Shown piece after piece: positions 9,554-17,883 of a stretch of DNA of 32,054 bases. Origin of the DNA: an uncultured Anaerolineae bacterium (lineage in GTDB: Bacteria; Chloroflexota; Anaerolineae; Anaerolineales; Villigracilaceae); the NCBI GenBank assembly GCA_903854805.1, contig CAINXK010000206.1, positions 1 to 32,054 of the forward strand, given 5' to 3'. Numbering within the stretch: position 1 is the first letter of the stretch; each line of letters starts with the position of its first letter. The notes beneath the pieces are model-generated. The model made no database searches. It was not told the DNA's origin and worked only from the letters and a program-made list of their open reading frames with translations. The translations under genes and the position numbers were made by a program.

Positions 9554-10651
9554 TTGTACGAACTAAACCGAACTGATTTTGAACGGGTACGCCCACTTTT
9601 TCGAAAAATGGATATTCACCTGCCGCTCCAGGCAATTCTGGCTGGTAATGTGGCTGCTTCGATTTATGTTGACAACCCTTTGCATCCACAAACGGCAATT
9701 ACCTGGACTGGGCATCGCTTTTACCTGGCAGGATCGCCTGGGAATACTGATTTAATAGCAGCCGCTCGAAAAATATTTCTAGAAAAATTCGCCATGTCTG
9801 CCTGGAAATCTGGAATAGATTCTTATCATTTATATTACCCGTCTGACAAATGGGAGATTTTTATAAAGGCAATGCTGCTGCAAAAATTTCCAATGAAATC
9901 CATGCGCTCTTATTTAGCAATAAAAGCCAACCGTCGTGATATACCAGAACCACCGGAAGGGTTTTCCATCCGCCCAGCAGATCCGGTGTTATTATCCGAA
10001 AAATGGGAAAATCAAGAAATTTTAACCGAAGAAATGTGTTCTGAAAGAGAATCTGTTCAGGACTTCTTGGACAAAAGCTTTGGCCTGTGTGTGACCAAAG
10101 AAAACTTCATTGCTGGTTGGTGTTTGTCTGAGTACAACACAGGCCATCGTTGTGAAGTTGGTATAGCTACACAAGAAGAATACCAGCGGGCAGGCCTTGC
10201 CACGCTGATGACCGAAGCATTTATTGAAATGGCTCGTAAAAGGGATGTCGCCCGGATCGGTTGGCATTGCAACGCCACCAATGCAGGATCAATTGCGACT
10301 GCCTTGAAAGCTGGCTTTGAAAAAATTGAAGATTACCCAGTTTTTATAGGCTGGTTTGATGATACGCTAAACATTGCCAAGAATGGGTACTTTGCTCACG
10401 GCCGTGGTGAATATGCCGATGCACTCGCTTTTTACGAGAAATCTTTTTCTCTCGGTGATGTTCCTGATTGGGTTTATTGGGGAGCAGCTTGCGATGCGGC
10501 ATTAATCGGTGAAACTGATAAAGCCCTAAAATATTTAGCTGAGGCTGTTGATCACGGTTTTGATGATATAGAACAAATCCAGAATTCAAAATATCTTGTA
10601 AGTCTGCATGGTTCGAAAGGCTGGGAATTGCTGATCGAAAAACTTGCTTAG
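9554..10651 (+). CDS. GNAT-family acetyltransferase with C-terminal TPR-like tail (365 aa)
   Basis: Residues ~130-275 hold a GNAT fold, with EVGIATQEEYQRAGLATLMTEAFIEMA as the acetyl-CoA pyrophosphate-binding region (Q-x-x-G-x-A). The segment resembles the GNAT group that carries an extra N-terminal domain. The last ~85 residues (ARGEYADAL-type helices, then ETDKALKYLAEAVDHG) look like two tetratricopeptide units and may bind a partner. The frame is open from a TTG at 9539, but GGGAG at 9541-9545 sits eight bases before the TTG at 9554, so 9554 is preferred. It follows the oxidase gene after 51 bases, with a TATAAAAT-like stretch in between, and may have its own promoter. The acetylated substrate is unknown. 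Confidence 0.75.
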   Translation: MYELNRTDFERVRPLFRKMDIHLPLQAILAGNVAASIYVDNPLHPQTAITWTGHRFYLAGSPGNTDLIAAARKIFLEKFAMSAWKSGIDSYHLYYPSDKWEIFIKAMLLQKFPMKSMRSYLAIKANRRDIPEPPEGFSIRPADPVLLSEKWENQEILTEEMCSERESVQDFLDKSFGLCVTKENFIAGWCLSEYNTGHRCEVGIATQEEYQRAGLATLMTEAFIEMARKRDVARIGWHCNATNAGSIATALKAGFEKIEDYPVFIGWFDDTLNIAKNGYFAHGRGEYADALAFYEKSFSLGDVPDWVYWGAACDAALIGETDKALKYLAEAVDHGFDDIEQIQNSKYLVSLHGSKGWELLIEKLA

Positions 10652-10660
10652 TATGGAGTG

Positions 10661-10704
10661 AACCAGGTGGAACACATTATTATTTATGTGTTCCACCTGG
10701 TTTC
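10661..10704. terminator. Strong hairpin terminator between convergent genes
   Basis: Sixteen-base perfect stem (10661-10676 with 10687-10702; core accaggtggaacac/gtgttccacctggt) around a ten-base AT loop, followed by a short T-run on the plus strand. It separates the plus-strand GNAT gene (stop at 10651) from the minus-strand TrmH gene (stop at 10719) and may serve both. Confidence 0.85.
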
Positions 10705-10718
10705 TTAACCTGGAAATG

Positions 10719-11354
10719 TTAATAGGGCGGATTTCGTAAAGCGGATATGGCAACTCCAAAGGCCACTTCTACGTTCAATGAGCGCTTTTTCCCCAGCATT
10801 GGTATATAAATAATTCTTTCGCAGATATCCAGCAAACCAGGATCCACGCCGCTGACCTCATTTCCGACAATTAAAACAATTGGCATGTCATCGATCTGAA
10901 AAGTGGAATAAAGAGGTATTGCCCTGGGATCCTGTTCGAGAGCCCATAAATGACTTCCGTCAGATTTTATTTTTTGGGCTAAGTTGAGTGCGTTTGGTGA
11001 AGAAACCCAAGGGATGTTTGCATCAGCGCCCAGGGCTGTTTTTGCTACGGAAGGATTCTTGGGGGTTGGAGTGATACCACCTAAATATATTTTTTGAATG
11101 CCAAAGCCATCTGATGTGCGAAAAATTGCGCCAACATTCCAAGCCGATCGAACATTGTCGAGCAGAACCTCCAGCTGGAGGGATGCCGTATCAGGTTCGG
11201 AAATTGGTTCTGATGTGAGTTTTTGCGTAATGACTACAAGAGTACTGCCTAAGCATAATGGACAGCGTTCACCAAAAGGATGCCCCTTTACAAGCGGATA
11301 GCGTAGTCCGCATTCGGGGTTTTTGCACACGCGAATTTCAAAGCTATCAGCCAT
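10719..11354 (-). CDS. TrmH/SpoU-family RNA 2'-O-methyltransferase with N-terminal zinc ribbon
   Basis: SPOUT-class enzyme that methylates a ribose 2'-OH of tRNA or rRNA using S-adenosylmethionine. All three SpoU motifs are present: motif 1 NVRSAWNVGAIFRTSDGFG, motif 2 IVGNEVSGVDPGLLD and motif 3 IYIPMLGKKRSLNVEVAFG. The last forms part of the knotted cofactor site. The first ~40 residues carry Cys10, Cys15, Cys31 and Cys34, which look like a zinc ribbon that could help bind RNA; most TrmH proteins lack it. Length is 211 aa. No Shine-Dalgarno sequence precedes the ATG, but a TTTAAT hexamer seven bases upstream suggests a leaderless message. The target nucleotide cannot be inferred. Confidence 0.88.
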   Translation of the reverse strand: MADSFEIRVCKNPECGLRYPLVKGHPFGERCPLCLGSTLVVITQKLTSEPISEPDTASLQLEVLLDNVRSAWNVGAIFRTSDGFGIQKIYLGGITPTPKNPSVAKTALGADANIPWVSSPNALNLAQKIKSDGSHLWALEQDPRAIPLYSTFQIDDMPIVLIVGNEVSGVDPGLLDICERIIYIPMLGKKRSLNVEVAFGVAISALRNPPY

Positions 11355-11394
11355 AATCGGAATTAAACCATAGAGTTGAGTTCTGGTACATGTT

Positions 11395-11434
11395 AAAAAA
11401 AGTAGCTGTCCGAATCCGGACAGCTACTTTTTTT
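11395..11434 (-). terminator. Intrinsic terminator of the acetate-CoA ligase gene
   Basis: Eighteen-base perfect inverted repeat (11395-11412 with 11417-11434) with a four-base loop: a GC-rich core (gtagctgtccg) flanked by seven A/T pairs, giving a T-run on either strand. It lies 12 bases past the minus-strand stop at 11446. Confidence 0.92.
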
Positions 11435-11445
11435 GTAATCAGTTT

Positions 11446-14205
11446 TTACAGTGAGAGTGATGCCTCAATCATGCTGGTCTGGTTATTTGTGGAGAAGCTG
11501 GAAAAACCAGCCTTGCGACACAGCTTTTGCATCGATTCGTTTTCCTGCGACATCACGGCGACGATGCGCTTGATTTTTTCATGCTTTGCTGCCGATATCA
11601 GGCGACGAATAAGCTCGACCCCGAGGCCCTGACCTTGGAATTTGTCACTGACGAGCAAACTCATACGAGCTTCATCATCATCTCCACGGAACCTACTCAG
11701 GCGACCAACCGCAAAAATTGCGCGCTGACCATCATCTTGACCTTCCACAACCAGGGCAATTTCGCGGGCGTAATCACAGTGGCAGACGCGTGAGAGACGT
11801 TCATGCGTAACTCGTTCACTCAGCAGCATAGGAGAGAGGTAACGCAGGTATACCGAGCGGTCAGAGAGTTTTTCGTGAAAGCGAAGCATTAATGGTTCAT
11901 CTTCTGCGCGGATTGGACGGAAAATTATTTCAACGCCATTTTTCATGGTCCAATTTGCTACATATCGGTTGGGGTATGGGCGTATGGCCAGTTTTGGCAA
12001 ATTGGCTTCACTGGTGTCTTTGCCAAAAAGTACGACACGACCATCCAGGGCGAGCAAACCATCCGGTGAAGCAATGAGTGGGTTAATGTCTAATTCTTTA
12101 ATCCAGCGTTGTTCGACGACTAACTGACTGAAACGTACCAACAGTTTTTCAAGAGCATCAAGATCTACTGGTTTCCGACCGCGGACACCTTTTAGCGCGG
12201 TATAAATTTTAGTGCGTTCAATCATTCGGCGTGCGAGAGTGGTATTTAATGGCGGTAAAGCTAGTGCTCGATCTTTGAAAACCTCTACAAGCTGACCGCC
12301 GGTTCCAAATAGAAGAACGGGTCCAAACTGAGGGTCAATACTTGAACCAATAATCAGCTCGTAACCTTCCATTTTGATCATTGGCTGAACCGTAACACCC
12401 AAGAAATGTTCGGCACTAGCTTTTTCAGTGACTGACGATTTTATGGCATCGTAGGCAGCTTCGACCTCGAGTGAGTTCTGTAAATTTAACTTAACCCCAC
12501 CCACATCGGTTTTGTGGGTAATGGTTTCCGAGTGGAGTTTAAGAACGATCGGGTAACCCAGGTCGGTTGCCATTTCGCCGGCTTCTTTTGCGGATGTGGC
12601 GATCAGGGTTGGGGTGGTAGGGATCCCATATGCTGCCAGAAGTTGCTTGGATTCGGCTTCTGTAAGTAATTCGCGACCGGATTCGCGAACGTAATCGATG
12701 ATTGCTTTTGCTTTGACCCGGTCGGGGCCGGCGCCTTCATCATCCGGGATGCTGGGGGTCTCGTATAGGGTCTTCAAGTTAAAGGTGGATTGCCACATAT
12801 ATGTAAAAGCCTGTGCGGCGTCATCAGGGTATTCAAAGGTAGGAATACCTGCTTTGTTTAGAATTGCTTCTCCAGCCGCGACTTCTTTGCCTCCTGACCA
12901 GGAAGCCAGGATGGGCTTATCATAGCTTTTGGCATAATTTTTTAGCGCTTCGGCAGTCGCTGTCGGGTCTGTCATTGCCTGAGGTGTCAAAATGACCAGC
13001 AGGCCATCACTGTTTTGATCCTGAGCGGCGACTTCCAGGGATTTTGCGTAGCGGTCAGGGTCGGCATCCCCGATGATGTCAATTGGATTATTGTGGCTCC
13101 ATGATGCGGGTAGAAATTCATTGAGCTTTTCCATGGTTACTGGAGAAATTTCGGCCAGCTCGCCACCAGTGGTTAAAAGAGTATCTGTTGCTAAAACACC
13201 CGGACCGCCTGCGTTTGTCAGAATGGTCAAGCGTGGTCCTTTGGGACGTGGCTGTCGACCGAGCACTTCAGCCATAGAGAAGATTTCGCTGATGCTATTG
13301 ACTCGTAAAACACCAGCTCGGCGGAAAGCCGCATCCAAGACTTCATCGGAGCCAGTCAGTGACCCGGTGTGAGATGCTGCCGCTCGGGCAGCTCCTTCGG
13401 TCCGACCTGGTTTGATAACAATGATTGGTTTGGTGAGTGCAACTTCGCGAGCTGCTGATAAAAACGACCGAGCGTCGCCTATGCTTTCCATGTAAATTAC
13501 AATGCTATCGGTATGAGGGTCATCACCTAGATAATAAATTAGGTCACCCCAATCGACGTCCAACATAGATCCGACTGAGACAAAGGCAGAAAAGCCAACG
13601 TTTTCCTTGAAGGACCAGTCCAAAACCGCTGTGCAGAGCGCCCCGGATTGACTAATGAAGGCGACGTGTCCTTTGCGGGCCATACCAGCCGCGAAGGTGG
13701 CATTCAAGCCACTAATTGGATTCATAACTCCGAGGCAGTTGGGACCGACAATGCGCATTCCACCTTTGCGCGCATTGTCGAGTAGCTGGCGTTCTAATTC
13801 AACACCCGCTGGGCCAACTTCTTTGAATCCAGCTGATATGACTATTGCGCCTTTTACTCCAGCCTCTGCGCATTCTGCAATGATTCCAGGAATGCTGGTG
13901 GATGGCGTGACGATCACGGCCAGGTCAACCTGGTCGGGTACATCTTTGATACTTGGGTAGGCCTTGATGCCCAGTAAGCTGGGGCGTTTGGGGTTGATCG
14001 GAAAAACTGCACCGCCGAATGGGCTGCTGATCAAATTCCATAAGATCGTTCGTCCTACACTGCCTTCTTTTTCGGTTGCACCAATTACAGCAACGTTTTT
14101 TGGAGCAAAAATGCTTTTGAGAGGGTTGGTAGTATATTGGTATACATCATGGGATGGATCAAATTTTGACCAGGTTGTGTTTATGGGTGTTGATGGGGTT
14201 GTCAT
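11446..14205 (-). CDS. Acetate-CoA ligase (ADP-forming)/GNAT acetyltransferase fusion (Pat-like, 919 aa)
   Basis: Domain order: CoA-binding Rossmann domain (~25-155, [27 protein letters not shown]), succinyl-CoA-synthetase-like ligase domains (~160-480), ATP-grasp domain (~500-730, [26 protein letters not shown]), and a C-terminal GNAT domain (~755-919, [14 protein letters not shown]). This is the layout of E. coli PatZ-type protein acetyltransferases. The ligase part keeps His279 in a HTGSLTGSD motif that aligns with the phosphorylated histidine of succinyl-CoA synthetase, so ADP-forming acetyl-CoA/acetate conversion is plausible here. That would conserve energy from acetyl-CoA made by the neighbouring operon. 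The open frame begins at 14268, but AAGGAA followed by six bases selects the ATG at 14205. Whether ligase, acetyltransferase or both are active cannot be told. Confidence 0.88.
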   Translation of the reverse strand: MTTPSTPINTTWSKFDPSHDVYQYTTNPLKSIFAPKNVAVIGATEKEGSVGRTILWNLISSPFGGAVFPINPKRPSLLGIKAYPSIKDVPDQVDLAVIVTPSTSIPGIIAECAEAGVKGAIVISAGFKEVGPAGVELERQLLDNARKGGMRIVGPNCLGVMNPISGLNATFAAGMARKGHVAFISQSGALCTAVLDWSFKENVGFSAFVSVGSMLDVDWGDLIYYLGDDPHTDSIVIYMESIGDARSFLSAAREVALTKPIIVIKPGRTEGAARAAASHTGSLTGSDEVLDAAFRRAGVLRVNSISEIFSMAEVLGRQPRPKGPRLTILTNAGGPGVLATDTLLTTGGELAEISPVTMEKLNEFLPASWSHNNPIDIIGDADPDRYAKSLEVAAQDQNSDGLLVILTPQAMTDPTATAEALKNYAKSYDKPILASWSGGKEVAAGEAILNKAGIPTFEYPDDAAQAFTYMWQSTFNLKTLYETPSIPDDEGAGPDRVKAKAIIDYVRESGRELLTEAESKQLLAAYGIPTTPTLIATSAKEAGEMATDLGYPIVLKLHSETITHKTDVGGVKLNLQNSLEVEAAYDAIKSSVTEKASAEHFLGVTVQPMIKMEGYELIIGSSIDPQFGPVLLFGTGGQLVEVFKDRALALPPLNTTLARRMIERTKIYTALKGVRGRKPVDLDALEKLLVRFSQLVVEQRWIKELDINPLIASPDGLLALDGRVVLFGKDTSEANLPKLAIRPYPNRYVANWTMKNGVEIIFRPIRAEDEPLMLRFHEKLSDRSVYLRYLSPMLLSERVTHERLSRVCHCDYAREIALVVEGQDDGQRAIFAVGRLSRFRGDDDEARMSLLVSDKFQGQGLGVELIRRLISAAKHEKIKRIVAVMSQENESMQKLCRKAGFSSFSTNNQTSMIEASLSL

Positions 14206-14289
14206 AAAATATTCCTTTTGTATTCCGCTTTGCGGATGGTTTGCCACTGATTGTGAAAAAAAGAACAAAGCGGATTAATTATACGCGAA

Positions 14290-14325
14290 AAAATAAGTGA
14301 TAAGCGTTGACTTGTCACTTATTTT
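14290..14325 (-). terminator. Terminator at the end of the Wood-Ljungdahl operon
   Basis: Eleven-base perfect inverted repeat (14290-14300 with 14315-14325, aaaataagtga/tcacttatttt) with a 14-base loop. On the minus strand it ends in a T-run (ttttttcg). It lies ~57 bases after the stop of the last minus-strand gene (14382) and before the divergently spaced upstream region of the next gene. Confidence 0.75.
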
Positions 14326-14381
14326 ACATGCGAAATGTCCTGTCTTTGTTTTATTTTGATGGTATTACTCTCGAATAACTG

Positions 14382-14672
14382 TTAAGTAATGGTACCACGG
14401 TGTTTTGCTTCAAGCCGTAAAGCAAGAAGAATGGCATGCAAATTGAGACCGCGTTTACATGCGTGCGAAGATTCGACCAGTGCTCGATCTGACCAGACCG
14501 TCCGGCAGGTCAGAACTTCTTCGTCGTCAAACATGATCATTTTTAGAATTGTTGTCAGCGGTACATCCATATCTACATCGGGCGGAATATCACATAGTTG
14601 ACATTCTCGGCAGCGATAAACGTCCTGACCGGTCGCGGTCTTGATAACCTGGTGTAGAGATTTCGATGACAT
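14382..14672 (-). CDS. Small HdrC-like Fe-S protein with one cluster site retained (96 aa)
   Basis: The pattern CRECQLC, then DMDVPLTTILKMIMFDDEEVL, then ACKRGLNLHAI follows the 2x[4Fe-4S] domain of heterodisulfide reductase subunit C. HdrC normally has two CxxCxxCxxxCP motifs. Here Cys21, Cys24, Cys27 and Cys72 remain, while the fourth cysteine of motif one and the first three of motif two are gone (motif-two positions are Asp62, Leu65, Ser68). In this ferredoxin arrangement the first three cysteines of one motif pair with the last of the other, so exactly one full ligand set survives. It is the last gene of the operon, 25 bases after the GNAT gene and two genes after MetV-MetF. In acetogens Hdr-like subunits often accompany MetVF, so an electron-transfer role for that reductase is a reasonable inference. 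No good ribosome binding site is seen. Confidence 0.65.
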   Translation of the reverse strand: MSSKSLHQVIKTATGQDVYRCRECQLCDIPPDVDMDVPLTTILKMIMFDDEEVLTCRTVWSDRALVESSHACKRGLNLHAILLALRLEAKHRGTIT

Positions 14673-14697
14673 TTCCGAATATATTTTTCTACTAAAA

Positions 14698-15264
14698 TTA
14701 AAACTCTTCGCCTTTTGGATTTAAGTTGATCATTAAATATGATACATCGCAGGTATCTCCATCGGGGAACATAAAGAAATCTTCGAGCAGCGCTTTTGGT
14801 TTGAAGCCTAATTGTTCAAAAGCCCGAACTACTTTGGTTTGATCGGCAATTACTTCGCCGAACACGATACGAATGTCTTGTTTACGGGCGATCTCAATCA
14901 AGGAACGGGTCATTTTCATGCCCAACCCACGCTTTCGAAAGTCTTTTGCTAAAAATAGTCGATATTCTGCGATATGCCGTTTTGGTCCCTCAAAGAATAT
15001 TAATGAGGCGCTTCCTACAATGCGATCCTTTACCAAAGCAAGGAGAGGTAAAACCTTGTCATAGTTAAGATTGTCACACCAGGCATTTATCAGATTTTGA
15101 TCGCGTACATTGTGGCGCATATAACGCAAGTCATCATCACCGACCAAGCTGAAAAACTCGATCAGATGTTGTTTGTCTTCGTGAACCATCGGGCGCAGCA
15201 AAACCCGGACTCCATCTTTCAATGTGACAACATCACGGTGGGATTCAATTTCTTTGACGAGCAT
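14698..15264 (-). CDS. GNAT-family acetyltransferase (188 aa)
   Basis: Single GNAT domain: an N-terminal VLLRPMVHEDKQHLIEFF start, the central YRLFLAKDFRKRGLGMKMTRSLIE acetyl-CoA-binding motif (R-x-x-G-x-G) and a C-terminal AFEQLGFKP strand. It resembles the GNAT domain of Pat-like protein acetyltransferases more than small-molecule resistance enzymes, but the substrate is not determined. The start is fixed by AAGGAGG (15269-15275) four bases before the ATG. It follows the MetV-MetF gene by 32 bases and precedes the HdrC-like gene by 25, so it is co-transcribed with the acetyl-CoA pathway. Acetylation of pathway enzymes as feedback is a possible reading, not shown by sequence. Confidence 0.85.
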   Translation of the reverse strand: MLVKEIESHRDVVTLKDGVRVLLRPMVHEDKQHLIEFFSLVGDDDLRYMRHNVRDQNLINAWCDNLNYDKVLPLLALVKDRIVGSASLIFFEGPKRHIAEYRLFLAKDFRKRGLGMKMTRSLIEIARKQDIRIVFGEVIADQTKVVRAFEQLGFKPKALLEDFFMFPDGDTCDVSYLMINLNPKGEEF

Positions 15265-15296
15265 TTTGCCTCCTTATGGTGGTGGCGAGTGGTAAA

Positions 15297-16790
15297 TTAT
15301 GATGTTGGTATTTTTTCACTACGTTCTGGTTGGACGAAGCCTTTTGGTAATAACCCTGCTTCGGTGACGATTCGTGGGACAATATCTTCCCAGCCGACTG
15401 GCATGATGTGCAGGCCGTGAATGCCCTGTTTGCCCTTGATCTTCTCGATAATTTCGAGGGCAATTTTCACGCCTTCTTCTTGAGCACCCATTGGCCCACC
15501 TTTTTCAGTGGCCTGGTCCATTCTATCCAGGATAGGCTTGGGCACAAAAACGCCTGGCACCTGAGTCATGAAATGGGCCATTTTTGCGCTCTTGAGTGGT
15601 GTGATACCGATCATGATATACACCTTGTCCAAAATATTGCGCCGGGCAAGTTCATTCAACCAAATTTCCATGCGTTCCGGGTCATATACCAGGTTGGTTT
15701 GGAAGAATTGCGCACCGGCATTGACTTTTTTATGTTCACGAATGGCTTGAAATTTTGGATCTGACGCGAATGGGGCGGCAGCAGCACCTAAAAAGAATTT
15801 TGGTGGGAACTTGATTTCGCGTCCATCCAGGTAATGTCCTTCATCACGCATGCGTCGTAAAATCCAAACCATTTGGATTGCATCCATATCGTTGATATCC
15901 ATGCGCCCACGTGGCTGAGGGGCAAGGACAGGGCTATCACCAGTGATGCATAATACATTTCTGACTCCGAGTGCAGAAGCTCCCAGGATTTCACCTTGAA
16001 GGCTTGCCCGTGTTCGGTCGCGTGCGGCAATTTGCATGACGGGTTCAGCACCTGCGTCAATTGCAAATTTACTGCATGCCCAAGACGTCATCCTTGGCGT
16101 GGCGGATGCATTGTCAGTAAAATTAATCGCAGTAACATAAGGTTTAACAAGGTTAATATTTTCGATCAGCTTTTTCGTCGATATGCTTAGCGGAGGGGCG
16201 ATTTCACAGGCAACAACGAATTCACCGGACTTAAATCCACGTTCGAGGTTGGACATTGGCTCGGTATATCCAGGGGCATGGTACTGGTTGTCGCCTTTCC
16301 ACCATTCTGGTTGCCTGACTGAGCGAAAAACCAAGTCCCATGTTTTCCAGCGCGATTCACCCTGGTTTAGTATCATGCTCTTGATAACAGTTCCGGTACC
16401 ATTTTTCTGAACGCAATTCGCTACATCTCTCCACGTTTCAGTACCAACTTTTTCCCAATCGAGTGGGGGTAGGACTTCCAGTAACATTTCTTCCCGACCC
16501 AGCTTGAAGGAGCGTTCATAAATTTTATACCAGATGCATGGGCGGGTTTTATCGACGTAACAATATTCAGGAGTTGAGCCTCCACAGGGCCCATTTCTTA
16601 AGCCTTTGGGGCATTCCATTGGGCAAATGAAGGCAGTTTCTTGCAAAAGGCAATTGCCACACATTCTACAGCCAAAAAGGGGGCTTTTTATGGCATATTC
16701 GATATTTTCTAAAACAAGATTACTAAATGATTCCTGTTTGAATGGCGAATAAGCTGGCTGCCAACGTCGGCCTGGGGTGAAAATGGGCAT
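15297..16790 (-). CDS. metF: MetV-MetF fusion: methylenetetrahydrofolate reductase with N-terminal cysteine-rich domain (497 aa)
   Basis: Reduces 5,10-methylene-THF to 5-methyl-THF, the methyl donor for AcsE. Residues ~35-90 are the MetV-type domain with eight cysteines (41, 44, 47, 56, 60, 69, 77, 85; CRMCGNC, CPMECPKGLRNGPCGGS). In other acetogens this is a separate protein binding Fe-S and/or zinc. From residue ~190 comes the MTHFR TIM barrel, beginning FVVACEIAPP with the family's conserved glutamate (Glu196). It then has INFTDNASATPRMT, the folate/flavin-site motif VLCITGDSP and a C-terminal FVPKPILDRM. The open frame extends to a TTG at 16802, but GGAGG (16796-16800) five bases ahead selects the ATG at 16790. 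The electron donor is not encoded in the domain; the HdrC-like protein two genes downstream is a candidate. Confidence 0.9.
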   Translation of the reverse strand: MPIFTPGRRWQPAYSPFKQESFSNLVLENIEYAIKSPLFGCRMCGNCLLQETAFICPMECPKGLRNGPCGGSTPEYCYVDKTRPCIWYKIYERSFKLGREEMLLEVLPPLDWEKVGTETWRDVANCVQKNGTGTVIKSMILNQGESRWKTWDLVFRSVRQPEWWKGDNQYHAPGYTEPMSNLERGFKSGEFVVACEIAPPLSISTKKLIENINLVKPYVTAINFTDNASATPRMTSWACSKFAIDAGAEPVMQIAARDRTRASLQGEILGASALGVRNVLCITGDSPVLAPQPRGRMDINDMDAIQMVWILRRMRDEGHYLDGREIKFPPKFFLGAAAAPFASDPKFQAIREHKKVNAGAQFFQTNLVYDPERMEIWLNELARRNILDKVYIMIGITPLKSAKMAHFMTQVPGVFVPKPILDRMDQATEKGGPMGAQEEGVKIALEIIEKIKGKQGIHGLHIMPVGWEDIVPRIVTEAGLLPKGFVQPERSEKIPTS

Positions 16791-16838
16791 AGCGTCCTCC
16801 AATTATCAGTTTGTTTTAGGTTTGATCGAGCAATATTT

Positions 16839-16857
16839 ATCGGGTATCTTACCCGAT
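16839..16857 (-). other. Small hairpin between acsE and metF
   Basis: Seven-base perfect stem (atcgggt/acccgat) with a five-base loop, sitting 18 bases after the acsE stop (minus strand). The downstream sequence on the minus strand is AT-rich without a real T-run, so it is more likely an mRNA-stabilising or partial-termination element than a full stop. Confidence 0.4.
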
Positions 16858-16875
16858 CTTGGAGATTTATCCTGA

Positions 16876-17799
16876 TTATTGAGTCAGGTAACCGTCTGCG
16901 TAAATGACTTTGTTAAGCAGGATCTGGGTTGTTTTCCAGATGGCGTTTTGCTCTGGGTCAGTCATATCGAAATCTTCAGGTTGAGGTTCATCCGATGCAG
17001 CGATACGATCTGCAATTTTATTATACAGCCGAGCCAAGGCAGATGATGTGTCTTTTGTCTCTATCCACTTTACGACATTGTTTTGATCTTTGTCGAAAGG
17101 ATTGGCAATCATCATTTGTAATCCGACACCCATCAACATGGAAAGATAAACCCGGTTGATAAGGGGTCGGTTTTCGTTGGGAACAGCGTTTGATACGTTT
17201 GAGAGCCCGACGGAGATCAGAGGTGCCGGATCCCATGCGTATTGGAGTGTCCGTACAGTTTCGATCAAATGTGGGCAGTACTGTTGACAGCCTGATGTAG
17301 TCAGTACTAGCGGATCAATGATCAAATCCTTCATCGGAAAATCAATCTCCATCATGCGTGGAATTAATTTTTCTAGCGCGATAGTGACACGATCATCGGC
17401 TGAGACGGGAATACCTTCTGCAGCCATTGTCAAAGCAATTACTTTGGCCCCGTATTTTTTGGCCAAAAGTGGTATTTTTTCCAGACGCTCTGGTTCTGCA
17501 GACGTGGAATTTAAAATTGGTTGAGCTTTTTTGATTGTTTTGAGGGCGGCTTCCATGCCATCAATATTTGTAGTATCAATCGAAAGTGGGACATCTACAA
17601 CCGATTCGACAGCTTCCACTACCCAGGGGAAGACCTCAGCCCAGTCTTTTTTCCGAGGGCCAAGGTTAATATCCACTGCACTTGCTCCAGCTTCGACTTG
17701 CCTGACAGCCAGGTCCATAAAAAACTCGCGATCCCTTTTGATCAGGGCTTCTTTAACTTTTTCTGAAATGATGTGGATGTTTTCGCCGATTATGTACAT
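16876..17799 (-). CDS. acsE: Methyltetrahydrofolate:corrinoid/iron-sulfur protein methyltransferase
   Basis: Transfers the methyl group of methyl-THF to Co(I) of the corrinoid Fe-S protein. It is a pterin-binding TIM barrel of 307 aa, close to the ~262-310 residues usual for the family. Pterin-site residues known in the Moorella enzyme are in place: SIDTTN with Asp75, NSTSAE with Asn97, IDPLVL with Asp162, and VGLSNVSN with Asn201 as the residue that helps protonate N5. The start (17799) is preceded by GGAGG five bases upstream. It lies 84 bases after the RACo gene and 85 bases before MetV-MetF, in the order that follows methyl flow in reverse. The signature is clear; a methyltransferase of another methylotrophic system is unlikely with this context. 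Confidence 0.95.
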   Translation of the reverse strand: MYIIGENIHIISEKVKEALIKRDREFFMDLAVRQVEAGASAVDINLGPRKKDWAEVFPWVVEAVESVVDVPLSIDTTNIDGMEAALKTIKKAQPILNSTSAEPERLEKIPLLAKKYGAKVIALTMAAEGIPVSADDRVTIALEKLIPRMMEIDFPMKDLIIDPLVLTTSGCQQYCPHLIETVRTLQYAWDPAPLISVGLSNVSNAVPNENRPLINRVYLSMLMGVGLQMMIANPFDKDQNNVVKWIETKDTSSALARLYNKIADRIAASDEPQPEDFDMTDPEQNAIWKTTQILLNKVIYADGYLTQ

Positions 17800-17883
17800 T
17801 TTTCCTCCGAAAATTGTTTTAGCATGGTGGTTTGCAAGAAATTATTGATTTTGTGGAAGGTGAGTATTAGATGGCATGTCTTC

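Noticed and set aside
14206..14268. 21-residue N-terminal extension of the acetate-CoA ligase
   Set aside because: AAGGAA lies properly before the ATG at 14205, and the extension has no counterpart expected in the family.
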